Assembly (NCBI RefSeq): GCF_014207375.1
Contig: NZ_JACHEE010000002.1
Coordinates: 536,011-583,545 of the forward strand
From: Arthrobacter sp. AZCC_0090
GTDB lineage: Bacteria > Actinomycetota > Actinomycetes > Actinomycetales > Micrococcaceae
Direction: 5' to 3'
DNA: 47,535 bases
Numbering within the stretch: the first letter of the stretch is position 1; each line of letters begins with the position of its first letter. The translations under genes and the position numbers were made by a program. A model generated the notes under the pieces. The model saw only the letters and a list, made by a program, of their open reading frames with translations, was not told the DNA's origin and did no database searches. This document shows, piece after piece, positions 36,563-43,535 of the stretch.

Positions 36563-36739
36563 ATGCTTACGGACGAACCCGGAAGACGGCACGATGCCGT
36601 GGCGTTGGGCGCCGAGAGTCATTGGCACCGCCGGACGAATCGGTACCCCGGATGCTCCTGCCCCGAATGGCGCTATCACCCCCGCTATCCAAAGCCCACG
36701 GATCCTGACTGCAGCGAACACGGAATGAACCAGGCATGA
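36563..36739 (+). CDS. Cys/His-rich mini-protein
   Basis: 58 residues. The ATG is preceded by a near-perfect AGGAGG 5 nt upstream, the strongest ribosome-binding site in this stretch. The second half reads CSCPEWRYHPRY...DPDCSEHGM: a C-x-C ... C-x-x-H set that could bind zinc, surrounded by aromatic and Pro residues. Such mini-proteins are common in phage-derived islands. A stable hairpin (GGCCGGCC stem, 36780-36806) follows. Function unknown. Confidence 0.5.
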   Translation: MLTDEPGRRHDAVALGAESHWHRRTNRYPGCSCPEWRYHPRYPKPTDPDCSEHGMNQA

Positions 36740-36776
36740 GGTTCAACGCGCGAGATTCAACATCACCGAATCAATG

Positions 36777-36809
36777 GGCGGCCGGCCACGCTCAGCACGG
36801 CCGGCCGTC
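36777..36809 (+). terminator. GC-rich hairpin after the mini-protein gene
   Basis: Stem GGCCGGCC / GGCCGGCC extended to 11 bp with one G.U pair, 11-nt loop. A second small hairpin GAGGGG-TAG-CCCCTC follows at 36881-36895. Confidence 0.6.
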
Positions 36810-36955
36810 GACTCTGTCGGGTCTCAGACGACAGAGGTCCGTGCCTGCAGCTGCTGGGGCTGACAGTGGCACGCCATCGTGAGGGGTAGCCCCTCCCTCA
36901 AAAGGCTATGGCCCGGAAAGTCCACTGAGTGTTGATCTAACTGAAAATGAGCGGT

Positions 36956-37022
36956 GCAAACCTGGCAGATTAGGTGTTGGGGGCCAGAGAAGGCTCTCAA
37001 CACCTAATCCGCTGATCTTTGC
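36956..37022. repeat. Inverted repeat centred on GATTAGGTGTTG
   Basis: GATTAGGTGTTG (36968-36979) and CAACACCTAATC (36998-37009) form a perfect 12-bp stem, with further outer matches GCAAA/TTTGC. It sits in the 378-bp gene-free stretch 36740-37117 ahead of the immunity gene. The remainder of that stretch shows only the two hairpins noted above and a few CACCTA-type motifs. It may be a terminator or a regulator site. Confidence 0.55.
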
Positions 37023-37117
37023 CACTCAATCGAATGAATATGAACACCTAGTACCGGCCGCCACACCTACCGTAATTCTTAGTTTCGACCGGAACGCGGA
37101 AAGGTATTCGGAAATTG

Positions 37118-37561
37118 ATGTCCATAGATGTTCGCAGTGAGTCAAATGGCCCAGCGGTGAAGGCGTTTGTCGAATTCGTCGATGCCATGCACGCTTGGGA
37201 GACAAGGAACTATTCGGTGATCGCGCCCTTGCTAGAGAAGCGGAAGGTCGCGATGAAGGAAATGGATGATGCGAGAGGCGAGCTCGCGAGAATCTTCGAG
37301 AAGCACTTGGTTCCCGGTAGGTGCGACCGTCGACGAATGGATTCCAACGGGATAGGGTATCCGCCCACGTACGATGCTGACCGTGATGTCATCAAATTGG
37401 AAAAGGCAGTGTCCGGCGAAGTGACATTCCGGTACGTGCAGGCAACCCGGCCCAAATCGAAATTGCGGTTCACCGTGAAGCGGGTTGCCGATGGATGGCG
37501 TGTACACAATGGGGAGATCTTCGACGCGAGGCGCTCGAAATGGCTCACATTCGTGGTCTAA
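37118..37561 (+). CDS. NTF2-fold immunity protein (orphan)
   Basis: 147 residues. The N-terminal helices (AFVEFVDAMHAWETRNYSVIAPLLEKRKVAMKEMDDARGELARIFEKHLVPG), the central GIGYPPTYDADRD and the closing strands VTFRYVQATR...LRFTVKRVADGWRVHNGEIFDARRSKWL follow the layout of NTF2-fold immunity proteins (RhsIA type). There the PPxYD motif and the W-x-[IV]-x-x-x-E/D-x-x-D-x-x-x-x-KW end are conserved. These neutralise polymorphic toxins delivered by neighbours. No toxin gene is nearby, so it is an orphan immunity gene. ATG 37118 with GGAAAGG 13 nt upstream is a compromise; TTG 37115 is possible. Confidence 0.75.
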   Translation: MSIDVRSESNGPAVKAFVEFVDAMHAWETRNYSVIAPLLEKRKVAMKEMDDARGELARIFEKHLVPGRCDRRRMDSNGIGYPPTYDADRDVIKLEKAVSGEVTFRYVQATRPKSKLRFTVKRVADGWRVHNGEIFDARRSKWLTFVV

Positions 37562-37571
37562 CTGAAAGGCC

Positions 37572-37618
37572 CAGCCGGGGAGCGTCAGGAGGCGTCAAGC
37601 CGCGACGTTCCCCGGCTG
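37572..37618. terminator. Bidirectional terminator between immunity gene and fibre operon
   Basis: CAGCCGGGGAGCGTC pairs with GACGTTCCCCGGCTG (one mismatch). It begins 10 bp after the immunity-gene stop and overlaps the TGA of the last gene of the minus-strand operon. Confidence 0.75.
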
Positions 37619-38088
37619 TTCAGATACACCCCACCAATGTGCCCTGGACCCAGATGGACTATCGCGTCGCATTCGTCCCACACGCTGCCCGACGCAGACC
37701 TGGCCTTCACTTGCATGGCACTGACGATCTCCCCACCGTGCACGATGTCCTCTTCCCGGACAACGTAGCTCAAATGAACCTCCGTGCTTTCACCCGGCGC
37801 TAGGGAATCTGTGATCGTCCCGGGACCTTCCGGCGCGTTGTCGTAAGCGAGATTCTCCAAGTTCGCGTTGGTGAACGAACGCCGGATGAGGGAAACCCCT
37901 GTCAGGTTCTCCCGCGAGTCATTGAGGATCCACGCCGTGTAGGAGATGGTTTCCCCAACTGCGGCTGTAAAGCGGTCGGCGAAGTGGATCAACGCAATTG
38001 ACGGCTCGCCGACTCCATGTGATTTGCTCCGCTTCCCGCTGGCGGACGAGCCAGCACGTTTGGCAATCCAGTTGCGGATACGTTCCAT
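37585..38088 (-). CDS. DUF11-like small protein at the end of the SipW operon
   Basis: 167 residues. A basic N-terminus (MERIRNWIAKRAGSS...GKRSKSHG) without a signal peptide is followed by one immunoglobulin-like conserved-repeat domain: FTAAVGETISYTAWILNDSRENLTGVSL, LENLAYD, GTITDSLAPGESTEVHLSYVVREEDI and VQVKARSASG-type strands. This is the DUF11 pattern normally found in exported wall proteins. ATG 38088 has AGGAG 5 nt ahead and follows sipW by 54 bp. With no export signal it may act inside the cell or use an unrecognised route. Function unknown. Confidence 0.65.
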   Translation of the reverse strand: MERIRNWIAKRAGSSASGKRSKSHGVGEPSIALIHFADRFTAAVGETISYTAWILNDSRENLTGVSLIRRSFTNANLENLAYDNAPEGPGTITDSLAPGESTEVHLSYVVREEDIVHGGEIVSAMQVKARSASGSVWDECDAIVHLGPGHIGGVYLNSRGTSRLDAS

Positions 38089-38142
38089 GACTCTCCTAGC
38101 GTTGTCCCGCACCGATTTCACCCCCGAACCCACGATGTGGGA

Positions 38143-38796
38143 TTAGCTTCTGGACTCGTCCGATATCTGGTCCTCGCCCTCATCTGTCATAGCAGTCGCC
38201 CGTCGACGCCCAGCCGATCTATTCGTCAACCGGGCAGGATCCAGGATGAACAGCGCAATGAGGGCCAGGCTGGCCCCGATGGCTATGACAGTTCCGTTCC
38301 TGGATTGAAGGAATTCGGCCAGGTATCCGAGAGCAACCACGTGCCACACGTACTTGCCCACAGTCTTGACCTTGTAGGGCTCCGGATCCTCTTTGGAGTT
38401 GGCGTCTCCCTTGAGGGTGTATTCGTAAGTGTCCGGTGCGGTCTCAACTGACTTGACCAGGCGGTGTGTGACCAATCCAAGGTTCCGCGGTCGGTCCACC
38501 GTGACGACGGTGCCCTCCTGGATTTCCCCTGCGGCTGTTTGGGCTGAGAAAACCACCGATCCGACGGGAATAGTTGGTTCCATGGAGCCGGAGACGACTA
38601 CCAGCGGTCGGACACCGAAAAGGAGTGAGACTCCGAACGTGAGGATGGATGCGACCCCGAGAATGGCACCCAGGGTCAGCACGGTGGAGCGGAACGCCCC
38701 ATAGACCCGCACCGCCGGGTGCACCCGGGTTTTGACTTGATACGCCTCGTCCACCGTCACTTCTTCGTCTTCCCAAACGCCGTCCGGGAGGGTCAC
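38143..38796 (-). CDS. sipW: SipW-type signal peptidase I
   Basis: 217 residues. A cytoplasmic N-terminus of about 35 residues is followed by a membrane helix (VLTLGAILGVASILTFGVSLLF). The catalytic region has Ser71 in VVVSGSMEPTIPVGSVVF and His111 in VTHRLVK, the Ser-His (ER/archaeal-type) arrangement that replaces the Ser-Lys dyad of ordinary bacterial LepB. Then LKGDANSKEDPE, a C-terminal helix and a basic tail. SipW enzymes process TasA/camelysin-family fibre proteins with atypical signal peptides. Four such proteins are encoded in the same operon, the nearest overlapping the GTG start by 4 bp (GTGA). Confidence 0.92.
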   Translation of the reverse strand: MTLPDGVWEDEEVTVDEAYQVKTRVHPAVRVYGAFRSTVLTLGAILGVASILTFGVSLLFGVRPLVVVSGSMEPTIPVGSVVFSAQTAAGEIQEGTVVTVDRPRNLGLVTHRLVKSVETAPDTYEYTLKGDANSKEDPEPYKVKTVGKYVWHVVALGYLAEFLQSRNGTVIAIGASLALIALFILDPARLTNRSAGRRRATAMTDEGEDQISDESRS

Positions 38797-39467
38797 GGCG
38801 CAGCAGAAACAGCGTCGAATCGAACAGCAATTGCTGTCTGACCGCCGTTGTAGTTCTCGACTCCGGGGCCGTCCACATACTTGATGGTGAGATTCAACTT
38901 CTTCAGGGAACCATCGGCAGCCGGACTGAATTGATCTCCCTGCTTAAGGACAGCGCCCCATCGCGGCCCCAAAACTCCCAGTGCTCCCTTGGCTTGATCC
39001 CACGGGACGTCGGTGAAGATAGCCTTGTTGGCCTCGTCCGTCGCGGTGAATCGCAGGAATGGCAGGATATTCGGAACTCCCGCAGCAACCCTTCCGTCGC
39101 CGTTCCGCAGCACGATCTGGAAGTTCGTGTCCGCTTTGAGATTGGAAGTGTTGTTGAACACCGGGATCGTAGTTGCCACTGACTTGCCGGGCACAAGGTC
39201 AGTTGCACCGGCAACGGCCCAATCGAATCCACCGTCCTTGTCTGCCTGCTCCACAGTGCCGTTGTCCCGCACCACTCCGATATCAAACCGAGGGGACTCA
39301 ACCAGGCTCTCGCCAACGAAATTCAGCCGGGCGAAGTCGGTTGCGGAAGCGCTGGTCACTGCCACGGTGGCGGCCGCGAGGGCGCCCGCTGTCAGGAGCA
39401 GCCTGAACCGGTCGGCCCGCTGAGCGATTCCTCGCTTCGGCAAGATTTTCGTCATCAGCTTCCTCAT
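38793..39467 (-). CDS. SipW-dependent camelysin/TasA-like exported protein 4
   Basis: 224 residues. A basic start (MRKLMTKILPKRG), a hydrophobic segment (LLLTAGALAAATVAVTSASA) and then TDFARLNF at 43-50 mark a SipW-type signal peptide; the other three paralogues have the same TD[FY]A motif here. The mature part is beta-rich: RFDIGVVRDNGTVEQADKDGG, a PGKSVATTIPVFNNTS strand and a long TIKYVDGPGVENYNGGQTAIAVRFDAV end. No catalytic motif. The ATG overlaps the RCC1-gene stop (ATGA). It is the largest of the four paralogues and directly precedes sipW. Role: fibre or surface matrix subunit, or adaptor. Confidence 0.85.
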   Translation of the reverse strand: MRKLMTKILPKRGIAQRADRFRLLLTAGALAAATVAVTSASATDFARLNFVGESLVESPRFDIGVVRDNGTVEQADKDGGFDWAVAGATDLVPGKSVATTIPVFNNTSNLKADTNFQIVLRNGDGRVAAGVPNILPFLRFTATDEANKAIFTDVPWDQAKGALGVLGPRWGAVLKQGDQFSPAADGSLKKLNLTIKYVDGPGVENYNGGQTAIAVRFDAVSAAP

Positions 39468-40756
39468 CGCTTCACCATTCCCAGGTTCCAAGAAACCTGA
39501 CGAGTTGTGTTGATCTGCCCGGTTGGCATGCCTATCGATCCCGCCGGGTTATAGCCGCGGCCCCAGAAGGTTCCGTCGGATTTCTGCCAGAGGTAGAAGC
39601 CTTGACCGGATCCGTACTGGACCACGTTTGTGTCGATCTTGGTTGGGGCTTGAGGGAATCGTCCGTAGTCGTCGCTGGCACCGTAGCCCCAAAGCTCTCC
39701 GGAGTTGTTCATCATGGCCACGCCCGTGAAGCCGAACTGCATGGACGTGATGTTGGACAGGGTCGTGATCACCCCCGGTGTGCGCGGGTTGGTGGTAGAC
39801 CGTCCGCCGATGCGTGTGCTGTTGTCTCCCCAGCTCACCACTTGACCGTTGGACAGCAATGCACCGCCCATGTTGATGCCGCCGTCGACCGCCACGATGT
39901 ATGGCGCGCCCGCGGCGACGTTGCGCTGGAACCACGGGGACAGCGGCGCCACCAAACGGGGGCTTGCATCCGAGTTCAGGAGGCCTGAGGGGAGGCTGTT
40001 TCCACCAATGCCGCCCCAGTAGTACACGTCTCCGTTCTCAAGGATCACGAAGAAATTTGTGTATGCACCCTTGAGGTAGATCGGGCGGTTGCCTGGTACG
40101 GACGGATCCGGCAACCCCATAAGTTGGCTCGCACCAACGCCGCCGTTGCCTCCGTATCCAGTGGGACTTCCCCAATGCCAGATGGTGCCGTCGCTGCGTA
40201 TGCCTGCTCCGGCGTATTCCGTGGACGAAATCGAGATGATTTTGTCCAGGACAGCCCCCGCTCCATTCCAGGCAGAGTTGATACGGACTTGTTTCGCATT
40301 GTTGTTGGGCTTGGCAGCGTCCGTTCCATCGCGGAAGTCGTAAAAGCCCCAACCCCACACCATCCCGCTCGCGTCGAGGGCATTCGCGTTGTAGATCTGC
40401 CCGGTCACTTGACGAACTATCCCGTCTGGGATACCTGCCACGCGTTGAGGTGCCTTGAACGGTCCCGGGTCTGGGGCTCCCGCGTTGATGTAATAGTCGG
40501 TGCGGCCCCAAACGTAGGCGTTCCCGTCGGTCCCCACGCCGAGTCCAGTGTCCACCATGCGTACGTTCTTTGCTATGCCAACCATGAACGGCGGCGCTGC
40601 GGCAGCTGGTATGGCTTCGGAGCGGGCGTGGGTGCGGTCTTTGTACGCAGCGCTGGTGGGGACCATGGTTGCGGACGACCCGAAGAGCGCGCTGAGGCCG
40701 AGGAGCCCGGTTGCGGTCAAGTACTCTCTGCGGCGGAGGAATGGAAGGTTACTCAT
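39464..40756 (-). CDS. Tat-exported RCC1-type beta-propeller protein
   Basis: 430 residues. The N-terminus FLRRREYLTATGLLGLSALFG fits a twin-arginine signal. The mature part has repeated blades of RCC1 type, each with a G-[TN]-x-Y-x-WG or similar: VGTDGNAYVWGRTDYY, LDASGMVWGWGFYDF, IRSDGTIWHWGSP, LENGDVYYWGGIGG, LLSNGQVVSWGDNSTRIGG, MNNSGELWGYGASDDYG and SDGTFWGRGYN, consistent with a seven-bladed propeller. These domains mediate protein or glycan interactions and have no enzymatic motif here. Export folded by Tat, unlike its Sec/SipW neighbours, is notable. The start ATG overlaps the preceding gene by 8 bp. Confidence 0.9.
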   Translation of the reverse strand: MSNLPFLRRREYLTATGLLGLSALFGSSATMVPTSAAYKDRTHARSEAIPAAAAPPFMVGIAKNVRMVDTGLGVGTDGNAYVWGRTDYYINAGAPDPGPFKAPQRVAGIPDGIVRQVTGQIYNANALDASGMVWGWGFYDFRDGTDAAKPNNNAKQVRINSAWNGAGAVLDKIISISSTEYAGAGIRSDGTIWHWGSPTGYGGNGGVGASQLMGLPDPSVPGNRPIYLKGAYTNFFVILENGDVYYWGGIGGNSLPSGLLNSDASPRLVAPLSPWFQRNVAAGAPYIVAVDGGINMGGALLSNGQVVSWGDNSTRIGGRSTTNPRTPGVITTLSNITSMQFGFTGVAMMNNSGELWGYGASDDYGRFPQAPTKIDTNVVQYGSGQGFYLWQKSDGTFWGRGYNPAGSIGMPTGQINTTRQVSWNLGMVKR

Positions 40757-41372
40757 GTGAGGAGCCCTTTCGACGAACGAGGACGAAGCCTAGGCCAAGG
40801 ACAAGCAGCGCGACGGCCGCAATTCCTACGGGAAGCAGGTTGTTCATGCCGGTATTGGCCAGGTTTGGTCCGGAGATCGGCGAGACGGGCGTGACGGCAG
40901 GCTTGTCGAGGCTGGTTACAAACCGGAACTTGAGGTTGCCGCTCGCGCCTTGATAGGAGTTGCTGGCTTCCTTGGGCAACGTGACTGAGCCGACGAGGTC
41001 GTACGTCTTGCCGACTTGAAGTTCAGGCAGTTTCAGCGACTTGCCGAGCACCTTTCCCACCGGAACGCGCTCGACGACGGTCGCGCCGTCGAGCGTTTTT
41101 ACGCTCAACTCCATGGGAGTTGCCCCGGAGAACAGGATGTCTGAAGCACCGCTTATCTCAAGACCGAGGGGCAATGGCGCGTCAACTGAGTTGCTGACGG
41201 ACATTTTCCATGTCTGAACCTCGCCCGGGGCTGGAGCATCAATGGCCACGGAGGTCGGGGTCGCATTGATGAGGTCTGAAGTGACGGCTGATGCCCCTAC
41301 AGCTTGCAAAAGGACGAGCAACCCGGCTCCGAGCAGAGCGATCAGCGTCCGGCTGCTACGCAGTGCGATCAT
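40749..41372 (-). CDS. LAxTG-anchored surface protein of the SipW operon
   Basis: 207 residues. A signal peptide (RTLIALLGAGLLVLLQAVGASA), a beta-sandwich-like middle (TSVAIDAPAPGEVQTWKMSVSNSVDAPLPLGLEISG) and a sorting signal LANTG - hydrophobic helix (LLPVGIAAVALLVLGLGFVLV) - RRKGSSHE. It should be attached to peptidoglycan by a class E sortase and could hold a fibre made from the SipW substrates on the wall, as a base or cap protein does in pili. Coupled on both sides: ATGA with the upstream gene and an 8-bp overlap with the RCC1 gene. Confidence 0.88.
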   Translation of the reverse strand: MIALRSSRTLIALLGAGLLVLLQAVGASAVTSDLINATPTSVAIDAPAPGEVQTWKMSVSNSVDAPLPLGLEISGASDILFSGATPMELSVKTLDGATVVERVPVGKVLGKSLKLPELQVGKTYDLVGSVTLPKEASNSYQGASGNLKFRFVTSLDKPAVTPVSPISGPNLANTGMNNLLPVGIAAVALLVLGLGFVLVRRKGSSHE

Positions 41373-41968
41373 TTGCTTTCTCCATTGGTGAGTACGCCCA
41401 GCTGGGTGGACTTGCCGGTTACCTGAGTCGCGCTGTTCTTGGCGAGAACCACCGAGAGCTTGACGCGATGTTCTTGGCCCGGAGCCACGTCCTTGAAGAT
41501 CAGGCCGGCCTGGTTCACTTGGACCGCCGTCGCATTGTTGATGGCCGGTGTCGCGGAACCGTCAAGGTAGACCGAGAACACGAGGCTTTCGAAGAGGTCG
41601 CTGTTCTGAGGGTCCGGGTCGTAGACGGAGACAGAGAGATCTCCGATGATGCCGGGCTGCCGGTTCGCGACTGTCATGTCGAACTGCACTGCTTTGGTCT
41701 CAGAGAACTCGGTCCCGGAGGACAGTGGAAGCACCACGGCCGTCGCTTTTGTGTCGGCGTCGCGAAGGATCCCGCCAGCGTCTTTCACCGCGATATCAAA
41801 TTTGTTCGGATTTCCGATGCCGGAATTGGCGGCACCGGTGCCAAGGTTGACCACGGCAAAGTCGGTGTACGCTGCCGCCGTCACGCCGACCCCGAGGACC
41901 AAAGCGGAGGCGCCGAGGGCGAGAGCGAATCGCTTCCGCCCGCTTGCCTTGAACGGACTCGTTCTCAC
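41369..41968 (-). CDS. SipW-dependent camelysin/TasA-like exported protein 3
   Basis: 199 residues with GTG start overlapping the previous TGA (GTGA). Signal: basic RTSPFKASGRKR, hydrophobic ALALGASALVLGVGVTAAA, then YTDFAVVNLG. The mature part contains GNPNKFDIAVKDAGGILRDAD, TKAVQFDMTVANRQPGIIGDLSVSVYDPDP, DLFESLVFSVYLDG and PGQEHRVKLSVVLAKNSA. These are the beta-strand pattern of camelysin/TasA-type subunits, in which LFExLxF-type and GDLSVSxYDP motifs recur between paralogues. No enzymatic motif (camelysins were once classed as M73 peptidases without a clear active site). Confidence 0.88.
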   Translation of the reverse strand: MRTSPFKASGRKRFALALGASALVLGVGVTAAAYTDFAVVNLGTGAANSGIGNPNKFDIAVKDAGGILRDADTKATAVVLPLSSGTEFSETKAVQFDMTVANRQPGIIGDLSVSVYDPDPQNSDLFESLVFSVYLDGSATPAINNATAVQVNQAGLIFKDVAPGQEHRVKLSVVLAKNSATQVTGKSTQLGVLTNGESK

Positions 41969-42582
41969 AGGTTCACCGCCTCGAAATTGAATTGGATGTC
42001 GGTTGAGGCCTGCTGCCATCGGTTGTCCACCGAAGAAGGCATCTCGATCCGAACATCCAGCAGCTTGTGTTCTCCTGAGCGCAGGGGATCCGGCCAACTG
42101 ATGCTGCTTAGCCGATCTGCGGGGACTCGATCGAGCAGGACTTTGCCACCGTCTGCCACGGTGAAGACAAGCTGGTCAAAAAGTTCAAGGTACGTGCCGG
42201 TCACGGGATTCTTGGCATCACCGCGCGGTTGTGGATCCAGGATCTTGAGGCTCAGATGACCAGCGAGACGAGGGCTGTTATTTTTCGCGGCGATGCGCAG
42301 GTCAAGGGCGCTACCGGGCGCCATGGTGTAACCGCTGCCATCGCCAGTCAAAGCAACTCGAAACGCCTTGGGATTCGCTTGAACCCAATCGGAGTCTCGA
42401 GGCAGCCAGGAGCTGTCAGCTTTCCCCGTGGCCACGATGTCGAAGGTGTTTCGTGAGCCATCGATGTTGACGTCGACATCGGCGTAGTCCGTAAATGTGG
42501 CGGCCGTGATGAGCGCGCCCGCAGCAACCAAGGTCCCGGTTGCAAGCGCTACCCGCATTCGACCGCGGCGTTGAGTCCTCAT
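41965..42582 (-). CDS. SipW-dependent camelysin/TasA-like exported protein 2
   Basis: 205 residues. ATG 42582 with GAAGGA about 9 nt ahead; 15 more codons upstream are in frame but lack signal features. Arg-rich start (MRTQRRGRMR), hydrophobic VALATGTLVAAGALITAAT, then FTDYADVDVNIDG. Mature segments RNTFDIVATGK, APGSALDLRIAAKNNSPRLAGHLSLKILDPQP, YLELFDQLVFTVADGGKVLLD and SGEHKLLDVRIEM match the plan of paralogue 3. It is the first gene after the hairpin at 42637-42669 and opens the chain of overlapping genes running through sipW. Confidence 0.88.
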   Translation of the reverse strand: MRTQRRGRMRVALATGTLVAAGALITAATFTDYADVDVNIDGSRNTFDIVATGKADSSWLPRDSDWVQANPKAFRVALTGDGSGYTMAPGSALDLRIAAKNNSPRLAGHLSLKILDPQPRGDAKNPVTGTYLELFDQLVFTVADGGKVLLDRVPADRLSSISWPDPLRSGEHKLLDVRIEMPSSVDNRWQQASTDIQFNFEAVNL

Positions 42583-42636
42583 ACTGTTCTGTCCTTCATG
42601 GATCCAGCTTTTGGCTTGTTGAGGCAAGCGATGGGT

Positions 42637-42669
42637 GCTGGTGGAGGCTCATGGGGAACCTCCACCAGC
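42637..42669 (-). promoter_or_regulatory. Intra-operon hairpin between fibre genes 1 and 2
   Basis: Perfect 11-bp stem GCTGGTGGAGG / CCTCCACCAGC with an 11-nt loop, 13 nt past the stop of the first subunit gene, and no T-tract. It suits a partial terminator or a 3' stabiliser giving excess of the first subunit. Confidence 0.7.
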
Positions 42670-42681
42670 GGTTCAAATCGA

Positions 42682-43302
42682 CTACGGCTTGACGGAAGTC
42701 GCGTCGAAGTGTGCCTGAACGTATGAGATCAGGCCCTGCATCGCGTTGTTGGCCGCGGGGCTGCCCTGGTCAGGAAGGGTGACGCTCACACCGAGAACGC
42801 CCGAGCCGCCCTTGGCGAAGGTGCCCAGGTTGAGGGCATCCACCGAGGACTTCGGAACGTTGGTAACAAGCGCGGTACCGTCCAGGGTGACCGTGTAGCG
42901 AAGGGCGGCATCCAGGGCGGGGCTGGACGTGTAGCCGGCCCGGTCTTTCAGGGAGAAGGAGATGCTGGCGCTGAGTTCAGGGCTCTCGTTGCGGAACGGG
43001 ATGTTCACCGAGACGGTGTCGCCCGGGGTGATGAGGTCCGCACCGGGGATCTTGATGTTCACACCGGCAGCCGTGTTTGCTTCCTGCCACGTTCCTGCCA
43101 CCGGGACGCCACTAGCGTTGGTGCCAACAACCTGGATGTTGAAGCGGTTGTTGCCGCCGAATCCTGAGTCATCCGTGCCGTTGCCGAGGTTGAGGTTGGC
43201 AAAGTCGGTGAACGAAGCCGCGGTCAGGAGCGCGGTCACTCCCAGGAGTGCGCCTCCTGCCAGGAAAGTGCGCTTGCGGCCCGAGCTAAGTTTTGTCTTC
43301 AA
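42682..43302 (-). CDS. SipW-dependent camelysin/TasA-like exported protein 1, probable major subunit
   Basis: 206 residues. TTG 43302 (MKTKLSSGRKRTF) is chosen because AAAGGA lies 6-8 nt upstream; a GTG 15 bp earlier and the long upstream frame are less likely. Signal: basic start, hydrophobic LAGGALLGVTALLTAAS, then FTDFANLNLG. Mature part: GNNRFNIQVVGTN, TPGDTVSVNIPFRNESPELSASISFSLKD, ALDAALRYTVTLDG, GGSGVLGVSVTLPDQG. It is the first gene of the operon, with its own promoter region and a hairpin after it, the arrangement expected for an abundant structural protein. Confidence 0.88.
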   Translation of the reverse strand: MKTKLSSGRKRTFLAGGALLGVTALLTAASFTDFANLNLGNGTDDSGFGGNNRFNIQVVGTNASGVPVAGTWQEANTAAGVNIKIPGADLITPGDTVSVNIPFRNESPELSASISFSLKDRAGYTSSPALDAALRYTVTLDGTALVTNVPKSSVDALNLGTFAKGGSGVLGVSVTLPDQGSPAANNAMQGLISYVQAHFDATSVKP

Positions 43303-43432
43303 AATGGTTCCTTTCACGATAAGCCGACGCGTTGCCGGCTGGGTCGAGGGCAGTGCATCGGCAAAGGAACTAAAGCGCTTCCCCCATATACGCCGTGCAA
43401 CCAAAAGGAGACTATGGTTGGCCGAAGCCCAC

Positions 43433-43466
43433 TGAGTGGTGGAAAAGCCATTTTGAGTGGTGGAAA
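43433..43466. promoter_or_regulatory. Two 13-bp direct repeats in phase, upstream of the fibre operon
   Basis: TGAGTGGTGGAAA at 43433-43445 and again at 43454-43466, start to start exactly 21 bp, two helical turns. On the operon strand they read TTTCCACCACTCA and end about 130 bp before the first start codon. Position and phasing suit an activator bound as a dimer on one DNA face; the LuxR protein encoded just upstream is the candidate. Confidence 0.65.
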
Positions 43467-43535
43467 CGGGCCTACTAGGTGTTTACAAAAAATCTCACAG
43501 ACCCAGAGAGCGATCCCTCGGGCTGAAAGCCGCTT

